Positions 46,733-57,478 of a DNA stretch of 64,000 bases are shown in pieces. Source of the DNA: Bidens hawaiensis (lineage: Eukaryota; Streptophyta; Magnoliopsida; Asterales; Asteraceae). The stretch spans positions 248,001-312,000 of the forward strand of contig JAIQDT010001728.1 in assembly GCA_021521415.1 (NCBI GenBank). Direction: 5' to 3'. Every line of letters begins with the position of its first letter. The first letter of the stretch is position 1. Both the position numbers and the translations under genes were made by a program. The notes under the pieces are model-generated. The model ran no database searches, was not told the DNA's origin, and saw nothing but the letters and a program-made list of their open reading frames with translations.

Positions 46733-47035
46733 TTTTCGGATTAGTTTATGGAGGTTCAAACAGAAGACTTTATAAGAAATATAAATAGTAAAAAAAAATA
46801 AATGATTGGAAACTGCCTGGGAGTTTCCAAGTTATAATTTTTAGCATATTCTTCCGAAGACTTTTGAGATAAACAATATCTTTCAAGTCATTAGTTAATA
46901 GGTTTCTTGTTTGTTTGTGTGTGATTCATGTGGTGCCATTTGGTTGAATAATATAACAAATGAATTTAAGGTTCTGACAAAGAAGATACAATAATAACGT
47001 GTTGCTCACTGGCATATTTTATTTAGTTTTAATAT
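46733..47035 (-). promoter_or_regulatory. PHT1 copy C upstream region with dyad and P1BS-like site
   Basis: At 46808-46828, 76 bases upstream of the ATG, is the same 21-base inverted repeat as in copy B (GGAAACT, GCCTGGG, AGTTTCC). At 46844-46851 is GCATATTC, which fits GNATATNC, the P1BS site bound by PHR1-type phosphate-starvation regulators. AT-rich sequence at 46760-46795 could hold the core promoter. The region is cut by the Tat element from 47036. Confidence 0.5.
46844..46851. promoter_or_regulatory. P1BS-like site GCATATTC
   Basis: Matches the GNATATNC consensus of PHR1 binding, 112 bases upstream of the PHT1 copy C start codon. An 8-base degenerate motif is expected by chance now and then in AT-rich DNA; its position before a phosphate transporter gene is what makes it of interest. 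No match was found in the short flank of copy B. Confidence 0.4.
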
Positions 47036-48003
47036 TGAAGAAGAGTGGATCGACTTACTTGTATACGATCAACGTTCCTCGGGTACGAGTGTGCTATATC
47101 ACCGATGGTTTTCCGAGATACGAGTTCTTCCACCTACAAAACGAACAGCACCGTGAGCTTACCCCTCAGAAAGGGACAGAGGGGTCCTCTTTGGGGTAAC
47201 CCTCCGGCGTGAGAATAAGATATTGTAGGAGAAGATAAGAATGTGAAAATGAGTAAAGACTTGGAATATATTTTCTTGTCTGCCTCCAACTGTGGAGGTG
47301 GTGTGGTATTTATAGTATTAGGGTTTCCAATGGTTGGGCTCAGATCCAATTAGGGCCTTTTTGGCCTCCTCCTATTGCTTCGCGCCACGTGTACTTAGGA
47401 CACCTGGTGCTTTTTCATTGATTATTTTCTGACCAAGGTATTTCACCTGACTCATGTGCCATCACGTGGTGGCACATGGGCCTTGCTGAGTTGTCCACCC
47501 TTCATTGACAGCTGTCAACATCAGCACATTCTTTATTCTTTAAAAGATACCTTCTGGAAGGTTGTCTGATGAGTACAATCATGGTTGTCCTTATCCTGAT
47601 TTGGATTAGACTATTGTCTCATTTGTTGTGTGTCGCTTACGTGCGGCCTTTATGCGCCTATCCCGGGGATGCGCAAGGTCGTCTCTTTATTCTCACGCGC
47701 AGATGTGATATGCGCCACGCGCAGATGTTTCATGCGCTGATGTGATATGCGTGAGCATATGTGATATGCGTGAGCATATGTGATATGCGCCACGAGCAGA
47801 TGTGATATGCGTGAGCATATGTGATATGCGCCACGCGCAGATGTGATATGCGTGAGCATATGTGATGCGTGAGCATATGTGATATGCGCCACGCGCATAG
47901 GTTTTGGCTTTGTGTCTTCATGACATCCTGATTTCAAGCCTCTTGTCTATATCTTGTGGGTGACCCGCCCTGCTCGATGTTAAGGCGGGTGCATACCCCT
48001 TCA
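47036..48003 (-). repeat. 3' LTR of the Tat element (968 bp)
   Basis: Begins TGAAGGGGTATGCACCCGCC on the minus strand at 48003 and ends CTTCTTCA at 47036. It closely matches the 5' LTR; differences are mainly in the number of minisatellite units and a short inverted repeat (CATGTGCC...GGCACATG) at 47454-47480, which is shorter in the 5' copy. Confidence 0.92.
47690..47905. repeat. Minisatellite in the 3' LTR
   Basis: Irregular alternation of two related units, GATATGCGTGAGCATATGT and GATATGCGCCACGCGCAGAT. The array is shorter and differently ordered in the 5' LTR (53270-53450). Confidence 0.85.
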
Positions 48004-48249
48004 AGCCCCCAGTCTAATGTGTGTCTTGTCTCGCGCGAGCGAGGTAAGATAGATATTAGACTTAATAGTTTGCTTTTTTAATATGGCTTGTCTTTTCTTT
48101 TTCTTTTCTTGTACGCGCGTTGCGCGAAATTCCATCCCTTTGGTTAAAACGAATCGTCAATGCACGTGGTTGGTTGGTGTTGACATGCATCAGAGATGGA
48201 GGCGTTATGTGTCAGACCTTTCGTGTGCTCGAGGTGCTACAGTTGCCTT

Positions 48250-50169
48250 TCACGTCTCCTGTGCGCGATCGTCTGGTACCTTTCCCTTCTTCAAGAATTC
48301 CATTATTGGAGTTATCCATGATGAAGGTGTTGTATGAATTACAAGAACAGACTTCGCTCCCACTGACGGGTTGCTCATTACTTCCACCCTGACATCTTTG
48401 CCAAAATGATCAAAGCTGGTTGATGCCATCTTGCTTAGCGCTTCGGCAGACTTATTTTCACTGCGCGGAATGTGTATGATTCTGAAAAAGTCAAATTGTT
48501 CGGTGAGTTTCTTCGCCTGCTCTAGATACAGAGGCATTGTGTTCTCCTTGGCATCATAAAGGCCATTGACTTGTGCTGCTACCAGGTATGAATCTACATG
48601 AGCCTCTAGCTTTTTAACTCCGAACTTATGCGCGATGCGCAAACCAGCCAGCAGGGCTTCATACTCAGCTTCATTGTTGGTGCTCTTGAAATCCAACCTG
48701 ATTGCGTAAGTATACTCATGATTTTCTAGATCCACCAGTTTGAGGCCTGTGCCGGATCCTTCGTCGTTTGAAGCTCCATCAGTGAATAATCTCCAAACGT
48801 TTTCTTCATTATTGGCTTGCGGAGGGTCTACTTCGCGCTGAGCCTCTTCGACTTTTCCTTCAGGGATTTCTGCGATGAAATCAGCTAAGACTTGTCCCTT
48901 GATTGCTGGACGAGTCTTATAGGTGATCGTGTGTTCCCCTAATTCCAGCGCCCATTTTGTCAGCCTTCCTGAGAGCGCGGGACGTCGCAAGACTTGCTGG
49001 ATGTTGTAATCAGTCGGGACTTCAATAGGATGACCATTGAAATATCTGTGAAGCTTGCGCGACGCATGCGTTAGTGATAAAACTAACTTTTCTATGATGG
49101 TGTAGCGCGTCTCAGGATCTGTCAGCACCCGACTTACATAATAAATTGGTGTTTGGATTCCCTTGCGATCCACCAATAATACTGCGCCAATGGCGCGCTC
49201 TCCTGTTGACAGGTACAACGTTAAAGTTTCACCAGGTAGTGGAGCTGTGAGCGCAGGCAGATTTATCAGACATTCCTTTATCTCACTGAAAGCTTGCTCG
49301 GCCTCAGGCGTCCACTTGAATTGGCTTTTCTTTAAGAAATTTCTCAATGTGTTAATGAATGGGGTAGATTTGCTTGCATGGTTTGATAGGAACCTGTTAA
49401 TTGATACCAATCTACCATTCAGCCTTTGAACTTCCTTCATGGTGGATGGTGAGGGCATGTCGAGGATAGCCTCCACCTTCTCTGGGTTCACCTTGAAACC
49501 ATCCTTGGTGACCATTACGCCGAGAAATTTCCCTTCTTCCACGCCGAATGTGCATTTGCTCGGGTTGAGCTTCATGTTTACTTCCTTTAGGCGCCGAAAG
49601 GTTTCTTCGATGTCTTTGAGCATTTGTTTTTCCTCCCTGCTTTTAATCACCAAATCATCCACGTAGACTTCTAAGTTTTTTCCAATCTGCTCGTTGAAAA
49701 CTGCATCCATGAGTCATTGGTAAGTGGCTCCTGCATTTTTCAAACCAAAGGGCATTTTTGTGTAACAGAAAACACCCTTGTCAGTTCTGAAAGCAGTCTT
49801 GTCTTCATCCTGTGGTGCCATTTGAATTTGGTGATAGCCCTTATAGGCATCCAGGAAACATTTGAGCTTAAATGGCGCCACAGAGTCCACCTTCACGTCA
49901 ATGTTTTGGAGGGGGTAACAATTTTTTGGACACGCTTTGTTGAGGTCCTTGAAATCAGTGCACATTCTCCATGACCCATTGCTCTTTTTTACCATCACAG
50001 GATTGGCTACCCATGTTTGGTATCGTATTGGGCGAATGATATTCACGCGCAGTAGATCTTCTACTTGCTCATTCATGGCCTTTGCCTTCTCATCTCCCAT
50101 GACTCTTTTCTTTTGAGCAATTGGCTCTACAGACTTGAATGTGTTGAGAGAGTGCTGCGCCAGTCTCAC
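48250..50169 (-). pseudogene. Tat element reverse transcriptase, RNase H and second RNase H
   Basis: Reading on the minus strand, reverse transcriptase starts near 50169 with NPVMVKKSNGSWRMCTDFKD and LNKACPKNCYPL, then the catalytic region DAYKGYHQIQ and MPFGLKNAGATYQ. A TGA at 49711-49713 interrupts the frame where family members usually have Arg. The frame resumes with LMDAVF and the YVDD box (LEVYVDDLVIKS). RNase H follows (ALTAPLPGETLTLYLSTGER), then the second RNase H-like domain of the Tat clade (LFTDGASNDEGSGTGLKLVD, NNEAEYEALLAGL, RSENKSAEALSK). The frame ends with KKGKVPDDRAQET at 48250, where an integrase should begin; no HHCC or DDE domain is present before the LTR. Confidence 0.9.
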
Positions 50170-50250
50170 GGAACCCCAGTCATATCAGAATGTTGCCACG
50201 CGAAGACTGACATATACGTTGTGAGCAATCTTTTCATTCTCACTCTTGTG

Positions 50251-50840
50251 TCATCTGATATCGTAGCTCCGATTGTGATTGTGTTCTGGGAATTTTGGGT
50301 TGAGAATCCATTCCTCTGGCGCGTTGTTTGCCACTGGAAGCTTCATTCTCCCTTCTCGAGGTATACTTGTTACTGCGCATAAATGATCTCGGTACACAAA
50401 TGTTACTCCTGTTGGTGTTGGTAACCCCAACGCGCCATGCGCTGGTGACGGTATGGCGTTGAATTGGGCAATCGTTCCTCTACCCAAGATCATACTGTGG
50501 CATGAAGTGGTGGGCAAGACCAGGAAGTTGACAATTTCAGCTCGCTTGCGCTTCTCATCCCCCATAGTTAGTTCGAATTGTATCTGACCTAGGGGGTGAA
50601 TAATCTCGTTTGAGACACCCGAGATTGGTGCACTCACAACTTCGAGCCTTGCTTGGTCTGCTGGATCCAACTTCCTGAAACATTGCTCATACATGATGTC
50701 TGACTCACTACCGGTGTCCACCAGGACTCTTGACACCTCATAATGAGCGATGTGTGCAGTGATGACTAGAGGGCTGCTGATAGACGGGCCTCCTCTGATT
50801 CTTGGAAAGATTACTTGTTGCTCGCGCCAATCCCCTTGGA
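50251..50840 (-). pseudogene. Tat element aspartic protease region
   Basis: The active-site motif is VLVDTGSESDIMY near 50700-50736, followed by GRGTIAQFNAIPS. The frame upstream of the Met (GDWREQQVIFPRIRGG) shows that protease continues from Gag in a different frame, with a frameshift near 50870. Between protease and reverse transcriptase (50250-50170) there are stops, and the spacer is shorter than usual, suggesting a deletion. Confidence 0.82.
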
Positions 50841-52551
50841 TTTGCGCTTCTCTTCCTCGATCTCTGCCCTTGCCTTCTTCCTTCAGCTACACAGATTCTT
50901 TTGAATTTTTTACTGGCTGAGGCTCCGTCTGGTTGTTCATTCTCTGGTCTTGGATTTTTTACCAGGTGAGCCAACTTGCCTGATTTCACATCTTTTTCGA
51001 TCGCATCCTTCAAATGATGGCATGCATCGGTGTTGTGCCCTGTGGATTTGTGAAATTCACAATATTTGCCACTGTTCGGTGGTCCCTTATGGAGTAATGG
51101 CCTGGGGTTTTTAAACTGGACATTCTCTGTGCTTAACACTTGCGAAGGCGTTTTGGTGAGGGGAGTCCATATTCTTGGCAGAGGTCTGTTTGGCTCTCTG
51201 CCGCCTTCCTTCTTATCACCTTCCGTTCGATTAAGAATGTCTTTTTGGGGTTGGGGTGAACTTTGTTGCGCTTGCTTTTCTGCGGGAGAATAATTGGTTT
51301 GTTGCAACCTGGACCATACGGAGTTTTGTTTGCCCCTCCTTTCATTTTTGCGTGGTGCTTCTGTTTGATGCCCTTTATCTCTTGCTCTGTCTTGGGCAAT
51401 TTGTTTTTCATTTCGCGCGAAGACTCGCGATGCTTCCATAAGCTTAGCCCAAGTGGTTGGCATGCCTTCTCTGCTCACGAGAGCTCTGCGGAGTTGATCG
51501 CTGCGCGCACCTTGTATATAGGCCACGCGCAAGAGTTGTTCAGTGATGCCTCCAATTGCAAGAGATTCCTGATTGAAACGAGTTATGTAGTCTTCAATGG
51601 TTTCATCATTCCTGCGTACGCAGTGCATGATGTCATCGGGGTCGTGCGTGTGTCTGCGCTGCTGTACAAAGTGAGCTTGGAACTTTTCCAATAGCTCTTC
51701 GAACCCATCGATTTGTCCTGTCGGCAAGCTTTCGAACCAGACACGCGCTGCACCCGTGAGGCAGCGAGCAAACATGTGACACCATGTTGGCATCGTCCAG
51801 CTTTCTAAGTTTCCAGTGTTATAAAAACCTTGTAAGAAATCATCTGGATCTGTTGTACCATCGTACTTGCCTAAACCACTTGGCATCTTGGTTTTGTTTT
51901 GAATGGGAGCCTTCGCAATGCGCTCAGCGAATTTTGAATGTTTTACCAAGATGGTTGGCCTATATGGTGTGGTTACGTCCACTTGCCCTTTCGCTTGTGG
52001 GTTGTATGGTGTGTATAAATCCATATCAGCTTTGGCTCCAGGTGCTATGTGCATGTGTGCGCGAAGCTGTGAACCTCCTGCATGAGTATCTCGCGTCTTC
52101 CTCATGCTGTGCACCTCTTCCTCATCACTAATATCAGCTTGTTCGGTGTGAACAGAATGACCGTCTTCCGGCGCGCGCGTCTTTTTTGTTGTTCCCTGAA
52201 TGGTTTGTTTATCAAATGCGAGCCTGTGTGTTAAATCGGCTAACTTTTTGTGTTTTACCAACTCATTGTATTTGTCCATTAGACGCCGTTGTTCGTTTAT
52301 GAGCCATTCTTTAGGGTCATTGGTTTCAACTTCCGGGCCCATTGGTCCTTTTTGTTTTGTACCAGTCAGATTTTGGAACGTGAGATCGTCTGGGGGAGTT
52401 TCAGTTTGACCATGAGGTGTTGTGTTGAAGGGATGGTTACTGGTGGTGCGCGCAATGTCACGCGGTGCCCCAGAACCTGATGTCCCTCGTTAACATCCTC
52501 AAGCTCATTATCCTCCAGAACTTGATCGTTGTTTCGAACACCGGAAACCAT
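50738..52551 (-). pseudogene. Tat element gag
   Basis: The probable start is MVSGVRNNDQVLEDNELED at 52551, 71 bases after the 5' LTR. A frameshift near 52480 moves the frame to GSGAPRDIARTTSNHPFNTT and on to MGPEVETNDPKEWLINEQRR. The retrotransposon Gag domain lies in the middle (DPDDFLQGFYNTGNLESWTM, CLTGAARVWFESLPTGQI, EDYITRFNQESLAI). The C-terminal part is basic, with a zinc-ribbon-like CEFHKSTGHNTDACHHLKDA. The last 50 residues (from about 50880) are out of frame with protease. Confidence 0.88.
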
Positions 52552-52622
52552 GGTGAAGATTTTCAGAGAGAAAATTGGTGAAATAGTGGTTTTGTTGCCG
52601 TTGTAACAGGTGATGGCGCCAA

Positions 52623-53555
52623 TGAAGAAGCGTGGATCGACTTACTTGTATACGATCAACGTTCCTCGGGTACGAGTGTGCTATATCACCGATGGTTTTC
52701 CGAGATACGAGTTCTTCCACCTACAAAACGAACAGCACCGTGAGCTTACCCCTCAGAAAGGGACAGAGGGGTCCTCTTTGGGGTAACCCTCCGGCGTGAG
52801 AATAAGATATTGTAGGAGAAGATAAGAATGTGAAAATGAGTAAAGACTTGGAATATATTTTCTTGCCTGCCTCCAACTGTGGAGGTGGTGTGGTATTTAT
52901 AGTATTAGGGTTTCCAATGGTTGGGCTCAGACCCAATTAGGGCCTTTTTGGCCTCCTCCTATTGCTTCGCGCCACGTGTACTTAGGACACCTGATGCTTT
53001 TTCATTGATTATTCTCTGACCAAGGTATTTCACCTGACCCATGTGGTGGCACATGGGCTTTGCTGAGTTGTCCACCCTTCATTGGCAGCTGTCAACATCA
53101 GTACATTCTTTATTCCTTAAAAGATACTTTCTGGAAGGTTGTCTGATGAGTACAATCATGGTTGTCCTTATCCTAATTTGGATTAGACTATTGTCTCATT
53201 TGTTGTGTGTCGCTTACGTCCGGCCTTTATGCGCCTATCCCGGGGATGCGCAAGGTCTTCTCTTTATTCTCACGCGCAGATGTGATATGTGCCACGCGCA
53301 GATGCGCCACGCGCAGATGTGATATGCGTGAGCATATGTGATGCGTGAACATATGTGATATGCGCCACGCGCAGATGTGATATGCGTGAGCATATGTGAT
53401 GCGTGAGCATATGTAATGCGTGAGCATATGTGATATGCGCCACGCGCATAGGTTTTGGCTTTGTGTCTTCATGACATCCTGATTTCAAGCCTCTTGTCTA
53501 TATCTTGTGGGTTGACCCGCCCCGCTCGATGTTAAGGCGGGTGCATACCCCTTCA
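52623..53555 (-). repeat. 5' LTR of the Tat element (933 bp)
   Basis: Matches 47036-48003, starts with TGAAGGGGTATGC at 53555 on the minus strand and ends CTTCTTCA at 52623. Small differences, including minisatellite length, separate the two LTRs, so the insertion is not brand new. Confidence 0.92.
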
Positions 53556-54540
53556 AATATCTATATCGTTTATATTATTTATAAAACTTAATAGTTATAG
53601 TATTACTAGTCAACCTTTCTAGAGTAATGCACAAGTCTTGTTTGTGTTTTAATAACATGATCATTTGGTTAGGAAGTATCAATGACGCATAGGTCTGATC
53701 ATTTTATCTTTCTTTTTTATTTGAGTTTTAGTTGGTCTTAATATTTAATTTCTAGAAATTGTATATTTATATAATATAGTAGAAAACTAGTCAATTATGT
53801 TATCGATTGATACACATCTTCGTTAAAAATTAAAAAGTATGTCAGTTGATGGTTAGCCTCTATCAGTTATTTAGTTACATCAATGGAAAAATCTAAATGA
53901 AACACTATTAATACCACTGGTTAATTAACAATGTTCGAAGTCACCACAGTGGGGCCAAAGCAAATCCCAATTAACTAAAATGTTTTGATAACACTAAAAT
54001 CACTGATATAAAAATAATGAAAGTCATAATTATAAATGTACAAATTAGTTCAAAGATCCTTTAAATTTATAGAAGTTTGGTGGTGTGACTTTTTATTTCA
54101 TGAATTGAAAACACGAAAACACAAACTGAATCCAACTTTAAACTTGCAAATTTTGGTTTAGTCTTGACAGATTTTTGTCAGTTTCTCATCGAAGTAGCTA
54201 GTAAATATGTTTAGCCAAAAAAAGCCGAGTTCGATACTATTTGGCCAGTTGTGTGTCATGTTTAAGCTCATGCAAATTCTTTTAGTTTGTATTAGATTCT
54301 ATTAGCTAACTTATTAAACTTGATAGCTGGTTTATTAGGTAAAGTTGACGCACAATGTAATAATAGCTATGTGAGAAGAAATGCGTCTGATTTATAAACG
54401 AAAAAAGTTTGTAATTATTATTTAGTTAGCCTAGGTCTTCAAAATGATATTTTGGTGTTTGGATGGATAGGATGAAAACACACGTGTGTGGATCTAACAG
54501 AGTAATAGGGGTTTCCCTTTAGGTGGGTCGTCTAGGGAGT
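53556..54540. other. Intergenic DNA between PHT1 copy C and CYP copy C
   Basis: AT-rich, no gene recognised. This is the continuation of 46733-47035 on the far side of the Tat element, so before that insertion PHT1 copy C and CYP copy C lay about 4.5 kb apart. Confidence 0.5.
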
Positions 54541-54809
54541 GGTGGTTTCACAGTCGGTCAAGTTGCTTTAAAAGCTGCTTCATGTAAGGTGACTAAACGT
54601 AAGAAGACGCGTGACAACAAACATGTATTTATTCCTTTTGGTTTCCTCGTGCCTAAAGCTGTAGAGTTACTTAGCCGAGTTTAACGGGTCATGCATAAAA
54701 CTTTATAACTCCAAGATCAGCTAATTTAGTTTTTAAAATACTGAGTTTTGCAATTGATAAAGAGGTAGTGGCGAAACTTGTTGGCCTATTGCCTTCTATT
54801 TCGATGTAA
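54541..54809 (+). pseudogene. Fragment of a widely captured plant gene or TE protein
   Basis: The plus strand reads GGFTVGQVALKAASCKVTKR, then NKHVFIPFGFLVPKAVELLS-RV, a stop and RVMHKTL; after a frameshift it continues FAIDKEVVAKLVGLLPSISM and a stop. This resembles a C-terminal sequence (VFIPFAFDTFGFLAPEAV, RVMHSN, FAIQKGVAAQLVARLP) that I remember as scattered in many copies through dicot genomes, usually as fragments; four residues are missing between IPF and GFL. Its original function is unclear to me. It is a broken remnant. Confidence 0.45.
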
Positions 54810-55089
54810 TCACTACGTTTCATTTAATTTGTTTTCGACGAACATTTTTTTTTCATAATACTAAAATAGAAAAAATAGAAAAAATTAACAGAGAAAAATC
54901 ATAATTGGACACCAATAAATATTAAAATATCTGGAAGGAAACTGCTAGGGAATTTCATATATAGCTGAAATAAATTGTTTGTTGATTGTTTTCATATAAT
55001 AAAAGCAACATCTTGTGACCTTGCAATTAATTACTATTTGTTTTATACTTGAATTACGAAAGAAACTAGAATACCGTTATCGAAAAACA
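54810..55089. other. Intergenic DNA bordering unit C
   Basis: Contains GGAAACTGCTAGGGAATTTC at 54937-54956, a variant of the dyad upstream of the PHT1 genes, and the stretch related to 41985-42250. The boundary with unit C is at 55090. Confidence 0.45.
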
Positions 55090-55977
55090 CACAGTCAATT
55101 AACTTTACTAGAAAAAAACTGATGTAAATAACGCCTACGGGACACTTGACTTTTTAGTTACAACCTACACAAAGTTGCATTCTTGGAAAGAGACCAGACC
55201 CATTGGCGATATATGATGTCACTCGCATATTTGGCAAGCGAACCTTCCTAGTTCCTACCACCTAAATATACAATTATGGACTGACATAAATTTGATTTCC
55301 GGTTCTACCCTCCCTCTTTATCAAAGCCTTATATGGTTGGCCCCACCAGGATTTAAATAACTTAGCCGAATTAAAATAAAAGATCCGGAAACTATAACAA
55401 AATAAATAAGTTAATTTTAAGTATTTTTTAAAAATTTTTTAAATTAGTTTTGGCCTAGTTGTTTAAATAGATTATGTATAAAAAAACGTTGATTCCAATA
55501 TATTTAAGATGATTAATATTCATACCTATTTTTTTAAAGAGTAAAGTGCCGAAAACGTACTTAGGGTTTGGTCAATTATACGAATTTAGTTCAAAATATT
55601 TGTTTTTTGCAACTGGACCATTCACGTTTAACAAGTCTTGCCAATTTCATCCAATTTGATAACTCCGTTTGTTTTTTAAACTTAAGTCATGGGCAATAAT
55701 GTCCTTTTACATTTTTGTTTATAAAAAGTTAAAAACGAATTAAATAGCCCTTAAAATATAAAGTAAATAAATAACTCATTAAAAGAAAATTGTAAAAGCA
55801 TTATTTTAACATCCTCTTTCTCAAACCTCCATTTCTGCAACTCCGGCCACCATTTCCTACATGTAACCACCATCTCTGCACATAAATGTGTTTAAAAAAA
55901 TATGTATAATAAATTTTGCCTCTTAAAATTACGCATATTGCCCGGTTATTAAATACACATATGTTTCATCTGGTTTG

Positions 55978-57230
55978 TCTATATTGATTACTAGCTTTTG
56001 AACCCATGTATTACACGGGATTTGTCATATAATAAAAATAAAAAGATCCATTATTTGAAAGAAATGAATAAAATTAAATGTAAAAATAAAATATATAGTA
56101 CAAACAATAAGAAGTCTAAAATCTCAAATTTACAAAATCGATTTTTTTATATACAATATTTGCATAAATTGTTTTGACCAATTACCCGTGGATCAATATG
56201 ATGAATGAGATGAGAGATTATAAAATTAGAATGAAAATTATAACCTATTTCTCAAAATTGTTTTGTCCCATGACCCATGGATTGTTAGGATAAATACGAT
56301 GAGAAATTAGATAATTAGAAATGAAATTATAGCCCATTTGTCAAAATTATCTTGACCCATGATCCATGGATTGTTAGGATAAATAAGATGAGAAATTAGA
56401 TAATTAGAAATGAAATTATAACCCATTTGTCAAAATTATCTTGACTCATGACCCATGGATTGTTAGGATAAATAAGATGAGAAATTAGATAATTAGAAAC
56501 GAAATTATAACTCATTTGTCAAAATTATCTTGACCCATGACCCATGAGTTGTTAGGATAAATAAGATGAGAAATTAGATAATTAGAAATGAAATTATCCA
56601 CAATCACTATGGTCAATAACAAACTTGATCCTATCTAAATATAAATTTGAATTTTTAATTTGTTATTTTATATTATTATAATGATCCTTAATAAGGGACC
56701 AGTCGGAAAGAGTCCATTGAGAATTTATTGTGCTAAATGCTTATTCGTAATGGTTGCTAATTTGTAGCCGATTCGGATCTGGCTACAAAGCTTAAATAGC
56801 TTAAAGGACGGGTTAAAAAGTGGATAAGGAGAATATAAAGACTAATGAGAAACTAGCGGAACAACGCAAATTAGTACACTCGGAATTGGAACAAATGGCT
56901 TAAAGTAAGAAGGGGCATTGTTCCCCTTTACCCATAAAGAATGGTATTAATGTACATATAGATAACATATAATCAGTGTCTTAAAACTTTACCATATGTT
57001 ACCGCCAAGTTTAGTATACATACATATATTCATTCATATTCTTTTTTAATTACAATAACACCTTATTGTTCTCACTTCAACACCTGGATTGCATTGATGA
57101 TAGCAAGTAGTACCCAATATAATTATACGAACCTAGTATGCATGATCATTTTTCTTGACTGTATTTCATTTAATGGTTAAAGTTTAAAATTTTTATCAAT
57201 TACCCGTGTAATACACGAGCCTAAAACTAG
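55978..57230 (+). mobile_element. Non-autonomous Helitron candidate, unit C
   Basis: Counterpart of 22844-24098. The 3' hairpin is CGTGT-AA(T)-ACACG at 57205-57217 and CTAG is at 57227-57230, followed by T. The hairpin is better preserved here, with a fuller CCCGTGT arm. It is the same insertion, carried along by the duplication. Confidence 0.5.
56172..56598 (+). repeat. Tandem repeat, about five units of 89 bp (unit C)
   Basis: Same array as 23039-23463 with the same number of units and only point differences. Confidence 0.9.
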
Positions 57231-57478
57231 TTAAGTATACATAGATATCTATAATCATAATTTTTTTCTTTAATTATAAGAACACCTTATTGTTCTCACT
57301 TAAAAACCTGGATTGCATTGATGATATAAATATGCATTAATGATATAAATACAATAGCAAGTAGTAAACAATATAATTATACGAACCTTAGTATGCATCG
57401 TGGTTATAAAATATTTAGTTCAAATAGCAAGCAGTATACAATAAAATTATTCCGAGCCGGTATTTAACTCAGTTTAGT

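Larger units (their letters stand above)
47036..53555 (-). mobile_element. Tat-type Ty3/gypsy retrotransposon lacking integrase
   Basis: A complete insertion on the minus strand with a 5-base target duplication AATAT (47031-47035 and 53556-53560). The 5' LTR is 53555-52623, the 3' LTR is 48003-47036, and the polypurine tract GACTGGGGGCT is at 48004-48014. The primer-binding region after the 5' LTR reads TGGCGCCA, as in elements primed by tRNA-Asp or Arg. Gag, protease, reverse transcriptase, RNase H and a second RNase H-like domain are present in that order, but integrase is missing: the reading frame ends soon after the second RNase H. The double RNase H arrangement is typical of the Tat/Ogre clade. 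Several stops and frameshifts show it is inactive. Confidence 0.93.

Noticed and set aside
46759..46759. Upstream ATG as the start of PHT1 copy C (MNLHKLIRK extension)
   Set aside because: Copy B has no such extension in frame, and PHT1 proteins normally begin just before the LSALDVAKTQ block.
47690..47905. CRISPR-like alternation of repeats
   Set aside because: Unit lengths vary, there are no unique spacers, and the array is part of a plant LTR.
51066..52131. Plus-strand frames of 60-143 codons over the Tat gag
   Set aside because: They are antisense to gag, which has clear domain motifs.
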